Shown: piece by piece, positions 18,236-27,461 of the stretch
Layout: each line of letters starts with the position of its first letter
Numbering within the stretch: the stretch's first letter is position 1
Assembly (NCBI RefSeq): GCF_005233835.1
Contig: NZ_SZQA01000015.1
Location: 1 to 64,000 of the forward strand
Reading direction: 5' to 3'
Length of the DNA stretch: 64,000 nt
DNA from: Herbidospora galbida
GTDB taxonomy: Bacteria; Actinomycetota; Actinomycetes; Streptosporangiales; Streptosporangiaceae
Position numbers and translations under genes: made by a program
Notes under the pieces: model-generated
Told to the model about the DNA's origin: nothing
Seen by the model: the letters and a program-made list of their open reading frames with translations, nothing else
The model's database searches: none

Positions 18236-19054
18236 ATGGAACGCATCTGTGTCACCGGCGCAGCCGGGAAGGCCGGCCGGGCGGTCGTCGCCGACCTGCG
18301 CGAACACGGCTACGACGTGGTCGCCACCGACCTCGCCGGCCCCGGGGTGCTGGCCGCCGACCTGACCGACCACGGGCAGGCCGTCGAGGTCCTCGAAGGC
18401 TGCTCGGCGGTCGTCCACCTGGCCAACATCCCCGCACCCGGCATGGCCACCCCCGCCGTCACCTTCCAGCGCAACGTGACCATGAACGCCAACGTGTTCC
18501 TGGCCGCGGCGACCCTGAAGCTGCGCCGCGTCGTCTGGGCCTCCAGCGAGACCACCCTGGGCCTGCCCTTCGACGACGCCCCCCGCTACGCCCCCGTCGA
18601 CGAGGCGCACTACCCGGTGCCGACCTCGACCTACGCCCTGTCGAAGGTCGTCACCGAGACCACCGCCGAGCACGTCGCGGCCTGGTCGGGCATCCCGTTC
18701 GTGGCCCTGCGGCTGTCCAACATCCACCTGCCCGAGGACTACGCGAACGTCCCGTCGTACTGGGCCGACGCCGCCTCGCGGCGCTGGAACCTGTGGGGCT
18801 ACGTCGACGTGCGCGACGTCGCCCAGAGCTGCCGCCTGGGCCTGACCGCCGAGGTCACCGGAGCGGAGAGCTTCGTGATCGCGGCGGCCGACACCATCAT
18901 GAACCGGCCGTCGGCCGACCTCCTGCGCGAGGAGTTCCCCGGCGTCGAGCTCACCCACGACGTGGGGGAGTTCGGCACCCTGCTCTCGATCGACAAGGCC
19001 AGGAAGGTGCTGGGGTACGACCCCCAGCACTCCTGGCGCGATCACGTGGGCTGA
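18236..19054 (+). CDS. NAD-dependent epimerase/dehydratase
   Basis: A 272-residue extended SDR. The N-terminus has VTGAAGKAGRAVVADL (NAD-binding), and the active-site pair appears as STYALSKVVTE (Y-x3-K). The substrate is probably a nucleotide sugar or related compound; not determined. It follows the previous epimerase-like gene by 14 bp on the same strand and overlaps the convergent ACT protein by 13 bp. Confidence 0.87.
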   Translation: MERICVTGAAGKAGRAVVADLREHGYDVVATDLAGPGVLAADLTDHGQAVEVLEGCSAVVHLANIPAPGMATPAVTFQRNVTMNANVFLAAATLKLRRVVWASSETTLGLPFDDAPRYAPVDEAHYPVPTSTYALSKVVTETTAEHVAAWSGIPFVALRLSNIHLPEDYANVPSYWADAASRRWNLWGYVDVRDVAQSCRLGLTAEVTGAESFVIAAADTIMNRPSADLLREEFPGVELTHDVGEFGTLLSIDKARKVLGYDPQHSWRDHVG

Positions 19055-19698
19055 GAGGCCGACCGGAAGGCTTTCTCCGCGCTCTGCTCGATCGCCGGCA
19101 GGAGCAGGAAGATGTCGAGGATCCGGGCCAGCCGCGCCACCTCGATCCGGTGGAAGGCCGGCCCCTCGACCCGGGCCAGCACCAGCGTCAGCGCCAGCGG
19201 CGGCAACGGCGCGTTGACGACGTGGACGCCCGACTCGAGCGTCGCGGCCACCGGCCGGGCCGGGACCAGGTCGGGGAACCTGATCGACTCGGGCGCCCGC
19301 CAGCTGGCGCAGACCACATCGTGGCTGCCGTCGGCCGCGCAGGCCGCCCAGTCGGCGCTGAAGATCACCGGCATCGCGTCGACCAGGGTGGCCAGCGCGC
19401 GGTCTCCGGCGGTGGTCAGGAACTTGAGGACCTCCAGCTCGGGGAAGGTACCGGGCGCCTCGCGGGTGGCCCAGACGCCCTCGACCTTGATGTCGGGGAT
19501 CTCGTCGAGGGCCCGCAGGAGGTGCTCGCGCGGCGCGGCGTCGGGCCACGAGACGGTGAAGTCGTCGACCGCGCGTTCCTCGCCGCGGTCGAGGACGACG
19601 ACCTGGATGATGTCGGCCCCCGCGACACCGAGGGCCTGGGTGACGGCGCCCAGTGCGCCGGGACGGTCGGGCAGCGCGATCCGCAGCCGCAGCAGCAT
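19042..19698 (-). CDS. ACT-domain amino-acid-binding protein
   Basis: A 218-residue protein with an N-terminal ACT domain (LRIALPDRPGALGAVTQALGVAG), the small-molecule-binding fold often tuned to amino acids. A C-terminal ~120-residue region follows that is typical of the conserved actinobacterial ACT proteins of unknown role. A TAGCCT -10-like box lies 6 nt before the ATG on this strand, again suggesting a leaderless message. Confidence 0.82.
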   Translation of the reverse strand: MLLRLRIALPDRPGALGAVTQALGVAGADIIQVVVLDRGEERAVDDFTVSWPDAAPREHLLRALDEIPDIKVEGVWATREAPGTFPELEVLKFLTTAGDRALATLVDAMPVIFSADWAACAADGSHDVVCASWRAPESIRFPDLVPARPVAATLESGVHVVNAPLPPLALTLVLARVEGPAFHRIEVARLARILDIFLLLPAIEQSAEKAFRSASQPT

Positions 19699-19749
19699 GC
19701 GACCAGGCTAGTGCACCGGTCACTCCCGGCCGTGGACGACAATGAGTGG

Positions 19750-20862
19750 ATGAAAATCGGGTCGCTCGACGTCTGGCCCCCCGTGGTGCTCGCCCCGATG
19801 GCCGGCATCACCAACCGCGCCTACCGTACGCTCTGCCGCGAACAGGGCGGCGGGCTGTTCGTGTGCGAGATGATCACCTCGCGGGCGCTGGTCGAACGCA
19901 ACCCGCTGACCTACGAGATGATCCGCTTCGGGCCGACCGAGTCGCCGCGCAGCATCCAGCTCTACGGGGTCGACCCGGTGGTGATGGGCCGCGCGGCCAA
20001 GATCATCGTCGATGAGGACCTGGCCGACCACATCGACCTCAACTTCGGCTGCCCGGTGCCCAAGGTGACCCGGCGGGGCGGGGGCGCGGCGGTGCCCTAC
20101 AAGCGGCGGCTGCTGCGGTCGATCATCCGCGAGGTCGTGGCCGGCGCGGGCCCCCTGCCGGTGACCGTGAAGATGCGCAAGGGCATCGACGACGACCACC
20201 TGACCTACCTCGACGCCGGCCTGATCGCCGCCGAGGAGGGCGTCCAGGCCGTGGCCCTGCACGCCCGCACCGCCATCCAGCACTACGGCGGCTTCGCCGA
20301 CTGGGACGCCATCGCCCGCCTGCGCGACGCGGTGCCCGGCGACGTGCCGGTTTTGGGCAACGGCGACATCTGGACGGCCGACGACGCCCTGCGCATGGTC
20401 GCGCAGACGGGGTGCGACGGCGTGGTGATCGGGCGCGGCTGCCTCGGGCGGCCGTGGCTGTTCCGCGACCTGGAGAACGCGTTCAACGGGTCTTCCGAGC
20501 GCGCCGAGCCCCGCCTCGGCGAGGTGGTGACCATGCTGCTGCGCCACGCCGAGCTCCTGGTCGAGGTGATGGGCGACGAGAAGCACGGCGTCTCCGACTT
20601 CCGCAAGCACGTCGGGTGGTATCTGAAGGCGTTCTCGGTCGGCGCGGAGACCCGGCGGCTGACCGCCCAGGCCGCCTCGCTCGACGAACTGCGCGAGCGC
20701 CTGTCGGGCCTCGACCTCGACCAGCCGTGGCCCGGCGAGGCGGCCGACGGCCCGCGCGGCAAGAGCGGCGAACGGCAGAAGGTGCTGCTGCCGCACGGCT
20801 GGCTCGACGACCCCGACGACTTCGCCGTCCCTGAGGTCGAAGACGCACTTTCCGGCGGTTGA
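19750..20862 (+). CDS. dusB: tRNA-dihydrouridine synthase, DusB type
   Basis: A 370-residue FMN enzyme that reduces uridines to dihydrouridine in tRNA. Seen: LAPMAGITNRAYR (FMN site), LNFGCPVPKVTRRGGG with the catalytic Cys, KMRKGIDDDH, and NGDI...GCDGVVIGRGCLGRPW in the barrel. Length and motif order fit actinobacterial DusB. Housekeeping gene; it marks core genome just left of the defence island. Confidence 0.95.
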   Translation: MKIGSLDVWPPVVLAPMAGITNRAYRTLCREQGGGLFVCEMITSRALVERNPLTYEMIRFGPTESPRSIQLYGVDPVVMGRAAKIIVDEDLADHIDLNFGCPVPKVTRRGGGAAVPYKRRLLRSIIREVVAGAGPLPVTVKMRKGIDDDHLTYLDAGLIAAEEGVQAVALHARTAIQHYGGFADWDAIARLRDAVPGDVPVLGNGDIWTADDALRMVAQTGCDGVVIGRGCLGRPWLFRDLENAFNGSSERAEPRLGEVVTMLLRHAELLVEVMGDEKHGVSDFRKHVGWYLKAFSVGAETRRLTAQAASLDELRERLSGLDLDQPWPGEAADGPRGKSGERQKVLLPHGWLDDPDDFAVPEVEDALSGG

Positions 20863-20898
20863 TAGGCACTTTATAGATTCGTGACTTATCGTGCTTGC

Positions 20899-21243
20899 AT
20901 GCGTCGCAGATCGGCTGTCGCCGCCGTCTTCACGGTGGCCCTGTTGGCGGCGCCCGCGAGCGCGGCGGCGGGCGGCCCGGTGACGACCCTGACCCCGGGC
21001 GGCGGCCAGGCGACCTTCGACCGGTCCGGTGATCAGGGCGTGCTCGACGTGTGGGACACCGAGGCCGACGGCCAGGCGGTCCGCACCTACATTGGCGTCG
21101 GCGGCGTCGGCCAGGGCTACGACGAGAACACGGGCGGCGCGGGGACCGTCGTCAGGCACTACCTGAAAGCCGCCGACGTGGCCCTCCAGACCTGCCGCCA
21201 GACGGGCTCCTTCGTGTCCGACTGCGGCGCGGTGGGGGGCTGA
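20899..21243 (+). CDS. Small secreted protein
   Basis: A 114-residue protein with signal peptide MRRRSAVAAVFTVALLAAPASA and a small Gly-rich mature part with two Cys (TCRQTG, DCGAVGG). TATCGT 6 nt before the ATG suggests a leaderless promoter. It ends three bases before the next gene. Family not recognised. Confidence 0.7.
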   Translation: MRRRSAVAAVFTVALLAAPASAAAGGPVTTLTPGGGQATFDRSGDQGVLDVWDTEADGQAVRTYIGVGGVGQGYDENTGGAGTVVRHYLKAADVALQTCRQTGSFVSDCGAVGG

Positions 21244-21246
21244 TCT

Positions 21247-22245
21247 TTGCGCGTCCTGCTCGCCGCCCTCGCGCTCACCGGCACCCTGAACGGCACCCTG
21301 AACGGCACAGTGCTCGTCGAACGCCCGCCGCCCGTGCAGAACCTCTGGCCCCAGGCCGTCCACGTCATCCCGGCCGTGCTGGCCGACGGCCGGACGCTCA
21401 CCCCTCGCCTCTTCCTCGACGACGACACCCTGCTCGCGACCGCGGCCAAGGGCTTCGAACGGTCGGAGGCGCTGGTGTCGTACAAGCTGACGAACGGGCA
21501 GACCACCGACCTGGCCGAACTCCCCCTGCCGCCCCGGACGGTGGTCCACCCCTCGGGCGTCGCCGCCGGGTCGGGCCACATCGCGTGGTGGACCGCCCGC
21601 CGCGACGGCGCCGGCCGCGTCGGCGAGATCTGGGCGGTGCCGCTCGAAGGCGGCGACCCGGTCGCGATCGCGGCCTTCGCGCTGACGGGAACCGTCACCG
21701 GCCTGGAACTGACGCCTCAGGGGGTCGTGTGGTCGACCGACGCCGGGGGCGTGTGGCGGGTGCCCTACGCGGGCGGCCGGCCTGCCGAGGTGCCCGGCAC
21801 GCAGGGGCAGCACGTGCTGAAGTGGCCGTGGGTGGGGTCGCCCGCCCGCGCGTTCACCACGGCCGTCAACGTCGAGACGGGCGAGCGGCGGGAGACCCGC
21901 CCCGGATCGCTGTGCGGGGTGAACCTGTGCGTGTCCGCCGACCGGCTGGCGTCGGCGCGGTCGGGGGCCGGGATGCGCGCGACCAAGCTGACCGACCCGC
22001 CGGTGTCCCGGCCCGCCCGCGACCGGTTCGTCACGTCGAGCACGATGGCGGGGCCGGGGGAGATCTGGGCGGGGCTCTACGACCTCGTGTCGGGGCAGGT
22101 GGCCGACCTGGGGGTCAAGCCGCTGGCGGCGCGGGGGGTGCAGGCGGGCGGGATCGCGATCCCGGTGCCGGCGGGGGACGACCGGCTGCTGAGCTACCAG
22201 CAGGACGGGCGTCACGTGATCGTCGACCTGTCCAAGATCACCTGA
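21247..22245 (+). CDS. Secreted or membrane-tethered beta-propeller-like protein
   Basis: A 332-residue protein with a short hydrophobic N-terminus (MRVLLAALALTGTLNGT...) and repeated WxxR/GGxxW-type strands (IAWWTARRDG, VVWSTDAGGVWRVPYAGG) that look like beta-propeller blades. The TTG start at 21247 is likely, 3 bp after the previous stop. Two perfect 12-bp units (CGGCACCCTGAA, 21279-21302) plus a partial third encode GTLNGTLNGT in the signal region. Function unknown. Its stop overlaps the convergent helicase gene by 8 bp. Confidence 0.72.
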   Translation: MRVLLAALALTGTLNGTLNGTVLVERPPPVQNLWPQAVHVIPAVLADGRTLTPRLFLDDDTLLATAAKGFERSEALVSYKLTNGQTTDLAELPLPPRTVVHPSGVAAGSGHIAWWTARRDGAGRVGEIWAVPLEGGDPVAIAAFALTGTVTGLELTPQGVVWSTDAGGVWRVPYAGGRPAEVPGTQGQHVLKWPWVGSPARAFTTAVNVETGERRETRPGSLCGVNLCVSADRLASARSGAGMRATKLTDPPVSRPARDRFVTSSTMAGPGEIWAGLYDLVSGQVADLGVKPLAARGVQAGGIAIPVPAGDDRLLSYQQDGRHVIVDLSKIT

Positions 22246-24316
22246 CCACGAGCCGCACCGGTTTCGACAGCACGAAAACGGCAGCCACCGGGTCGGCCAG
22301 ACGGGTGGCGAGCGTGTCGGCGGCGAGTTCCCGCGGCAGCAGTGCAGTGAACTTGAGCCCGTTCAGCGCCCGGTCATCGATCGCCGGTGGCCGAAGCCGG
22401 TCTGCGAGGCCGCGTCGCCAGCCGGTGCCCGTGAGGTCGTTCCTGAGCCGGATGGACAGGTCGTCCACGGGATGGGTCGGGTCGGCCAGCGCGCCGAGGG
22501 TCGCCTTGATCGTGGCGTTGGCCCGGTAACCCGCCCAGGTCCACCAGTGGAGATCTCCGTTCTCTCGCGCGATCACGGTGCCGTCGGGGTGGACGAGGTC
22601 GCGATGCTCGCCGCGGGCCAGCGAAAGCTCACCGGTCGCCCGCCGGGTCAGCCCGACCGGCGGATCGGTGCCGAGGACGACGTCCCGCACGGCTCTGGAC
22701 AGGGCGAAAGAGGTGCCTACCGACTGGGCTCCCGACCAGCGGGCCTTTCCGCCGCCGCCGTCGACGGGGCTGACGAAACAGCGTCGTCGCTTCCAGTCGA
22801 TCCACTCCACCGACCAGGTTCGACCGGCCAGCAGCAGGAGTCGCGAGCCCGGGACGGCGGCGGTCAACAGGGCCGGATCGGTGCGGCCGATCTCGGTGTC
22901 GCCGTTCATGACGGTGAACTCGGGCGGGGCGGTGAACACCGCGGTGAGGTCCATGAAGTTTCGGCGCCCGAACCGTTGCTCCGCTTGGGCGCCGACGTGG
23001 AGGCCTTCGCCGTCCCGTTCGAGATAGCCGTCGCGGATCAGGTGATCGAGGATGGGCTGGGCCGATTCGAACGGAGCGAGCCCTCGCCACCAGTCGATCC
23101 ACAGGGCGTCGCCGATCCGTCCCTCCTGCAGCGTGAGCGCGAGTAGTTGCTGGGCGACGATGTGCCGTGGTTGGGGCGGGGCGTGCAACGGCTCGACGTA
23201 CCCCCTGCTCCACAGGAGCAGCAGCCCCGCCGAGGCGAGCAGGTCGTGCCGGGTCAGCGCCAGCACGAGACAGTTGCGCCGCAGGCCGGCCCGCCGCCCC
23301 GTCCGGCCGAGCCGCTGCAAGAAGGACGCGACCGACCACGGGGCGTTGATCTGGATGACCCGATCGAGGTCCCCGACGTCGATGCCGAGTTCGAGGGTTG
23401 ACGTCGAGACGATGACGCAGTCGCGCGCCTGGGCGAAAGCCTCTTCGGCCCGGCGGCGTTCGTCGGCCGACAGCGACGAGTGGGACAGGAAGGTCGTCAC
23501 GCCCTGGCCCCGGAGCAGCTCACCGAGCTCCTCCACCATCCTGCGCGAGTCGCAGAAGACGAGCCGCTTCTCACCGCCGTGCAGCGCCGCGATGACGCGG
23601 GCCGCGTTGGGAAGGGAACCGACGTAGTCGAGCTCCACGTCGGCGGCGGCAGCGGCCTCCTCGTCCGGGGCGACCACATCCGCGGGGCGGTCGGCCGAGC
23701 CCGAACCCTGAAGCCAGGACATCAGGTCGTGCGGGTTGCCGACGGTCGCCGACAGGCCGACCCTCTGGAGCGGCCGGCCGGCCAGCCGGGTGAGGCGCTC
23801 GAGGACGGCCAGCAGGTGCCATCCTCTGTCGTCTCGGGCGAACGCGTGGACCTCGTCGACTATGACCGTCCGCAGTCCCCCGAACAGGCGGCGGTGGTCG
23901 ACGCCTCGGCTGACGAGCATGGCTTCCAGCGACTCGGGCGTGGTCAGCAGAATGTCGGGCGGATCCCGCAGGATCGCCTGCCGGCGGGACGCCGACACGT
24001 CGCCGTGCCAGAGCCCCACCCTCCTGCCCAGCCAGGCGGCGTATCTCTCCAGCCGGGGTAGCAGGTTGTTGAGCAGGGCCTTCAGCGGGCAGACGTACAG
24101 GACGGTCAGGCCGGTCCAGCCGCGCTCTTCCATCAGGCCGAACAGCGGGAACACCGCCGCCTCGGTCTTGCCGCCCGCCGTGGGCGCGATGAGCAGGGTG
24201 TCGCGGCCCTCGGCGATCGGAGGGGAGGCCTTCTCCTGAAAGGGCCTAAGGCTCGGCCAGCCCATGGTGTTGGTCAGGTGGTAGGCGAGCGTGGGGTGGA
24301 GGGCGGCGGTTCTCAT
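22238..24316 (-). CDS. brxHI: BrxHI-type Lhr-like DEAD/DEAH helicase
   Basis: A 692-residue superfamily 2 helicase of the Lhr-like kind found in BREX type 2 loci as BrxHI. Motifs: APTAGGKT (44-51), DEVH box (154-157), SATVGN, and QRLGRTGRR for motif VI. The C-terminal ~250 residues are the helicase-associated region. It is the last gene of a five-gene operon and overlaps the BrxD-type gene by 4 bp. In known BREX type 2, BrxD and BrxHI accompany pglW/X/Y/Z, none of which is present here. The 5' to 3' order (ATPase then helicase) matches known brxD-brxHI pairs. Confidence 0.87.
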   Translation of the reverse strand: MRTAALHPTLAYHLTNTMGWPSLRPFQEKASPPIAEGRDTLLIAPTAGGKTEAAVFPLFGLMEERGWTGLTVLYVCPLKALLNNLLPRLERYAAWLGRRVGLWHGDVSASRRQAILRDPPDILLTTPESLEAMLVSRGVDHRRLFGGLRTVIVDEVHAFARDDRGWHLLAVLERLTRLAGRPLQRVGLSATVGNPHDLMSWLQGSGSADRPADVVAPDEEAAAAADVELDYVGSLPNAARVIAALHGGEKRLVFCDSRRMVEELGELLRGQGVTTFLSHSSLSADERRRAEEAFAQARDCVIVSTSTLELGIDVGDLDRVIQINAPWSVASFLQRLGRTGRRAGLRRNCLVLALTRHDLLASAGLLLLWSRGYVEPLHAPPQPRHIVAQQLLALTLQEGRIGDALWIDWWRGLAPFESAQPILDHLIRDGYLERDGEGLHVGAQAEQRFGRRNFMDLTAVFTAPPEFTVMNGDTEIGRTDPALLTAAVPGSRLLLLAGRTWSVEWIDWKRRRCFVSPVDGGGGKARWSGAQSVGTSFALSRAVRDVVLGTDPPVGLTRRATGELSLARGEHRDLVHPDGTVIARENGDLHWWTWAGYRANATIKATLGALADPTHPVDDLSIRLRNDLTGTGWRRGLADRLRPPAIDDRALNGLKFTALLPRELAADTLATRLADPVAAVFVLSKPVRLVVR

Positions 24317-25632
24317 GGCAGGTCGAGATCGACGTCGTCGGCCGACACGGCGCGACGACGCTTCTCATAGGCGTTGCGCTCGTCGTCGGTGAGTTCGCTC
24401 GCCACGACGCTGACCTGGCGGTAGTCACGACGCGGGTCGAAGTGCTCGTGTTCGGAGACCCGGTGGAGCACGTCCTGGACGAGCTTGCGGAGGAAGATCC
24501 GGGGCGCGACGCCCGCGCCGAGATGGCCCTCGACCGCACCGGCCAGGTCCTTGATGTAGACGTCGTCGACCCGGTCTCTGATCCGGCGTTCGGCGGGGTC
24601 GCCCCCGGCGTACAAGTCGCGGACGACGCAGCCGAGGGTGACGAGCCTCTCACGGTCGAAACCGGTGAGCCGGATCTGCACCGCGCGAGCGGTGTCGAAG
24701 CGCGGGTCCGTGGTGAAGTCGGTGTGCAGCCGCTGGGCCAGCGGAGTCAGCCGCTGGACGCCGAGCTGGCCGTCGTAGAAGGCGGGCGTGCCCGTGACGA
24801 CCAGGTAGAGCCCCGGGAAGCGGCCCTTGTCGATCTCGTCGATGAGCTGGCGCAGGGCGTTGAGGCCCCGGTCGCGATAGTCGCTGCGGACCTTTTGGAG
24901 GGTCTCGACCTCATCGAGTACGACCAGCAGCCCGGGATGGCCGCAGTCGCGCAGCACCGTCAGCAGTCCTTGAAGGAAGTGGAGGGCTGTGGCTCCGTCG
25001 ACGTCGCCCTTGAGACCCGCGTAACGGCGGACGGTGGCGGAGACGTTCGGTTCGCCGCTCACCCAGGCGAGCAGGCCATCGGCGGTCGCCTGGTCGCCCG
25101 TCATCAGGGCTCGCCGGTAAAAGCGCAGTGCTGCCGAGAACGCCGGGGCGTTTCTGGCGGTCGCGGCCAGGCGGGTCTCGATCAGCTCCTCTACCGCCGC
25201 CGACAGCTTCCTCCTGTCACCCCTGGCGACCCCGGTGTCGTCTTCGAGCGTGAGCAGCCAGGTGTCGACGATGTCCCGCAGTGCGCTGGGCCGGATGGAT
25301 GCCGTGCTCAGGCTGCCGACCATGGATCGGTAGACCGTGTCGAGCCGGTGCAGCGGAGTGCGCTCCGATATCTGGATCTCGCTGGCCGCCATCTTCTTCC
25401 GCTTGGCCTTCTCGGCCAGCCAGCGCGCGAAGAACGTCTTCCCCGAGCCGTATTCCCCGCGGATCGCCTTGAAACCCGCGCCTCCGGCGGTGACCGCGGT
25501 CAGGTCGTCGTCGAGTGCCCGCTCGAAGCGGTCCATGCCGACCGCGAACAGGTCGAGCCCCACGCTGGGCACGGTCCCCCGGCCTAGCGCGTCGATGATC
25601 TGCCGCCGCCTGGCACGGCTGACCTTGGTCAC
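24313..25632 (-). CDS. brxD: BREX-type ATP-binding protein BrxD
   Basis: A 439-residue AAA-type ATPase of the BrxD (DUF2791) family. Walker A is GEYGSGKT (59-66), Walker B LLVVLDEVETL, and the C-terminal half keeps the family's GFDRERLVTLG and APRIFLRKLVQDVL sequences. BrxD is known from BREX type 2 systems, where it pairs with the BrxHI helicase; here that helicase is the next gene (4-bp overlap). It is coupled upstream to the pseudokinase gene (4-bp overlap), so it is likely to work in a complex with it. Confidence 0.9.
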   Translation of the reverse strand: MTKVSRARRRQIIDALGRGTVPSVGLDLFAVGMDRFERALDDDLTAVTAGGAGFKAIRGEYGSGKTFFARWLAEKAKRKKMAASEIQISERTPLHRLDTVYRSMVGSLSTASIRPSALRDIVDTWLLTLEDDTGVARGDRRKLSAAVEELIETRLAATARNAPAFSAALRFYRRALMTGDQATADGLLAWVSGEPNVSATVRRYAGLKGDVDGATALHFLQGLLTVLRDCGHPGLLVVLDEVETLQKVRSDYRDRGLNALRQLIDEIDKGRFPGLYLVVTGTPAFYDGQLGVQRLTPLAQRLHTDFTTDPRFDTARAVQIRLTGFDRERLVTLGCVVRDLYAGGDPAERRIRDRVDDVYIKDLAGAVEGHLGAGVAPRIFLRKLVQDVLHRVSEHEHFDPRRDYRQVSVVASELTDDERNAYEKRRRAVSADDVDLDLP

Positions 25633-26930
25633 GGTTCGTCCTCCTCGAGAAACTGTTCTTCCAGCAGCGGCACGTTCAGTACGACCGTGCGGTCGTTGTC
25701 CTTCAGCGTGATCACTTCGGTCTGTTCGACGTTGAGCAGGCCCCTGACCGAACGGAGCAGCATGACCATCCGGCTGGGCTCCTCACCGAGCAGCCGGGCG
25801 AGATCCGCGACCGAGGCCCGGCCATTGCCGTCCGCCACATGGGTGACGAGAAAGGCGACGGTTACGTCATCGACGGGGGTGCGGGGCGCCAGCTCTCGCT
25901 GCTCGGCGTAGACAGGGGAGTCGATCACCCGTCGGCCCAATGATTCGGCGGGTACCGACAGGTCGGGGGATTCCTCGGCAACCGGTTCCACGACTACCGC
26001 GTACTCGTCTTCCTCGACATCGAGAATTTCGAACTCGAAGATTTCTGGCTCCGAGTCCTCAGGGTCCCGAGTCACGAAGACGAGATTCTCGGATTCCGGA
26101 TCTTCCGGTACGGAATCCGAAAGCACCCCGGCCCGCACGCCGCCGAGTAGAGGACGGGAAACCGCGATGCGTTTGCGGCCGGACAAAGACTGCAGCCATT
26201 CGGACGCCGCAGGGCGGCCGCCACGCGGGCCACCGGCACGGGCGAACATCTCGCTGACCGCAGAAGACACCCGATCGGGGAATCCGGGATCGAGGAAGAG
26301 CGGCTCACCTGGTCGTACGGCGGGGTCTCCGGACAGTGTCCGGCCGATGAGGAGTGCGAGGCGATAGCGGTCGGTGTCGAAGTCCGGGCCGGTCGGCGGT
26401 TGCCACGGATCGTCCACGCTGGAAATCCCGGTTGGCCGCACCACGGGTTCCGCGCCGTGCCTGCGCAGCCCGTCGCAGCCCACCAGGAAGATCTCGCCGT
26501 GCCTCCAGAGGATCTTGTGAATCGACAGGTTCCCGACGATCCAGCCCTTGCCGTGCAGGTGGAGAACGAGCTCGGCGGCCTGGACGGCGAAATCATGCCG
26601 GGTGGCGAGGTCAAGTTCCGCGCCGACCGTGCGATGGAATCCTCCGGCTGCTTCACGCATCAGGAAACCGGTCACCTGGTCTCCGTCGACCACTCTCGCC
26701 ATCGGCCAGGAGCAGCGGGACCGCAGCTCCGGGTCACGGTGCCCCGACTCGACGAGATCGGCCAAAGCGGTGCCGTTCACCCGGCCGGCCCGTGGCGCGT
26801 ACTCCTTGTAGAGGAGCTTCTCCCCGCCCTCCAGACGTGTGATGACACCGCTGGTGCCATGACCGAGCGGCGTGGACCCGAGGGCCAGCGTGGCGCGCTC
26901 GCGGTCGAGAGCATGTGGACGGAAGGCCAT
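25629..26930 (-). CDS. Pseudokinase with acidic linker and PglZ-like C-terminal tail
   Basis: A 433-residue protein in three parts. Residues 15-260 follow a protein-kinase fold: glycine-rich loop GHGTSG (23-28) and the ATP-anchoring Lys (K42 in LLYKEY). The catalytic loop, however, reads VGNLSIHKIL (132-141) and the DFG equivalent reads GCDG (151-154), so catalytic Asp, Asn and probably the Mg-binding Asp are missing. Residues ~270-335 are an Asp/Glu-rich linker. The last ~90 residues resemble a winged helix with LLNVEQ...VVLNVPLLEEQF, the same style of ending as BREX-2 PglZ proteins (my recollection of that family). Start follows the previous stop directly (TGAATG). Probably a regulator or scaffold linking the membrane pair to BrxD. 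Confidence 0.7.
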   Translation of the reverse strand: MAFRPHALDRERATLALGSTPLGHGTSGVITRLEGGEKLLYKEYAPRAGRVNGTALADLVESGHRDPELRSRCSWPMARVVDGDQVTGFLMREAAGGFHRTVGAELDLATRHDFAVQAAELVLHLHGKGWIVGNLSIHKILWRHGEIFLVGCDGLRRHGAEPVVRPTGISSVDDPWQPPTGPDFDTDRYRLALLIGRTLSGDPAVRPGEPLFLDPGFPDRVSSAVSEMFARAGGPRGGRPAASEWLQSLSGRKRIAVSRPLLGGVRAGVLSDSVPEDPESENLVFVTRDPEDSEPEIFEFEILDVEEDEYAVVVEPVAEESPDLSVPAESLGRRVIDSPVYAEQRELAPRTPVDDVTVAFLVTHVADGNGRASVADLARLLGEEPSRMVMLLRSVRGLLNVEQTEVITLKDNDRTVVLNVPLLEEQFLEEDEP

Positions 26931-27461
26931 TCACGCACTCTTCTTGGCGGGCGCGCAGCCGCCGGAGACGAAGTAGACCTCCATGGAGACCGATCCGCTT
27001 GGCGCGGAGAGGTCGTGGAAATTGCGGGTCGCCGCTCTTTCAAAGACGCGCGGAAGCGCCTTACGGGCGGCGGCGTTGACCCGGGTGGCCAGGTGCACAC
27101 CGTCGCCCGCCCCTCCGTCGGCGCCGAAGGTGAGGACCATGCCCGCGTTACGCCCGGCGAGGCGCTTGCGGTGCTTGCGCAGCTCCCGTTTCACCTGCCC
27201 GAGAAGCTGTGGCTCCGAGGATCCGGGGTTCACCCGGAACGAGAGTTTCGTGGGCTTGGCCGCCACACCCGCTGCCCGGCTCGAGCAGGGGGACGGGCTC
27301 GGCGAGGGGCTGCTCTTCCCGGCGGCCGGTTTGGCCGGTACGGGTGGGGGAGCCTGCGCCCCCAGCATGATGATCGTCAGCCCCAGCAGCAGGTCGGCGA
27401 ACAGCCAGCCGGCCAGGAGCACCAGCGGGGCGGGCTTGGCGCTGCGGCGTGCGGGCGTCAT
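26931..27461 (-). CDS. MotB/ZorB-like single-TM protein
   Basis: A 176-residue protein: short basic N-terminus, one membrane helix (about 13-35) of the form GWLFADLLLGLTIIML with Asp23 inside it, a Pro/Ser-rich linker (40-60), and a ~100-residue alpha/beta domain outside the membrane. The F-A-D-(L/F) pattern at the start of the helix is the proton-carrying signature of MotB, ExbD and ZorB; the outer domain is only weakly OmpA-like, so its peptidoglycan binding is uncertain. The ATG overlaps the stop of the upstream two-TM gene by 4 bp, as MotA/MotB or ZorA/ZorB pairs often are. The Asp and topology are seen; the motor role is inferred. Confidence 0.65.
   Translation of the reverse strand: MTPARRSAKPAPLVLLAGWLFADLLLGLTIIMLGAQAPPPVPAKPAAGKSSPSPSPSPCSSRAAGVAAKPTKLSFRVNPGSSEPQLLGQVKRELRKHRKRLAGRNAGMVLTFGADGGAGDGVHLATRVNAAARKALPRVFERAATRNFHDLSAPSGSVSMEVYFVSGGCAPAKKSA

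Noticed and set aside
18187-19749. Upstream in-frame extension of DusB reaching back through the epimerase gene
   Set aside because: Product is repetitive Arg/Gly-rich; DusB proteins start near MKIGSLDVWPPVVLAPMAG, at 19750.
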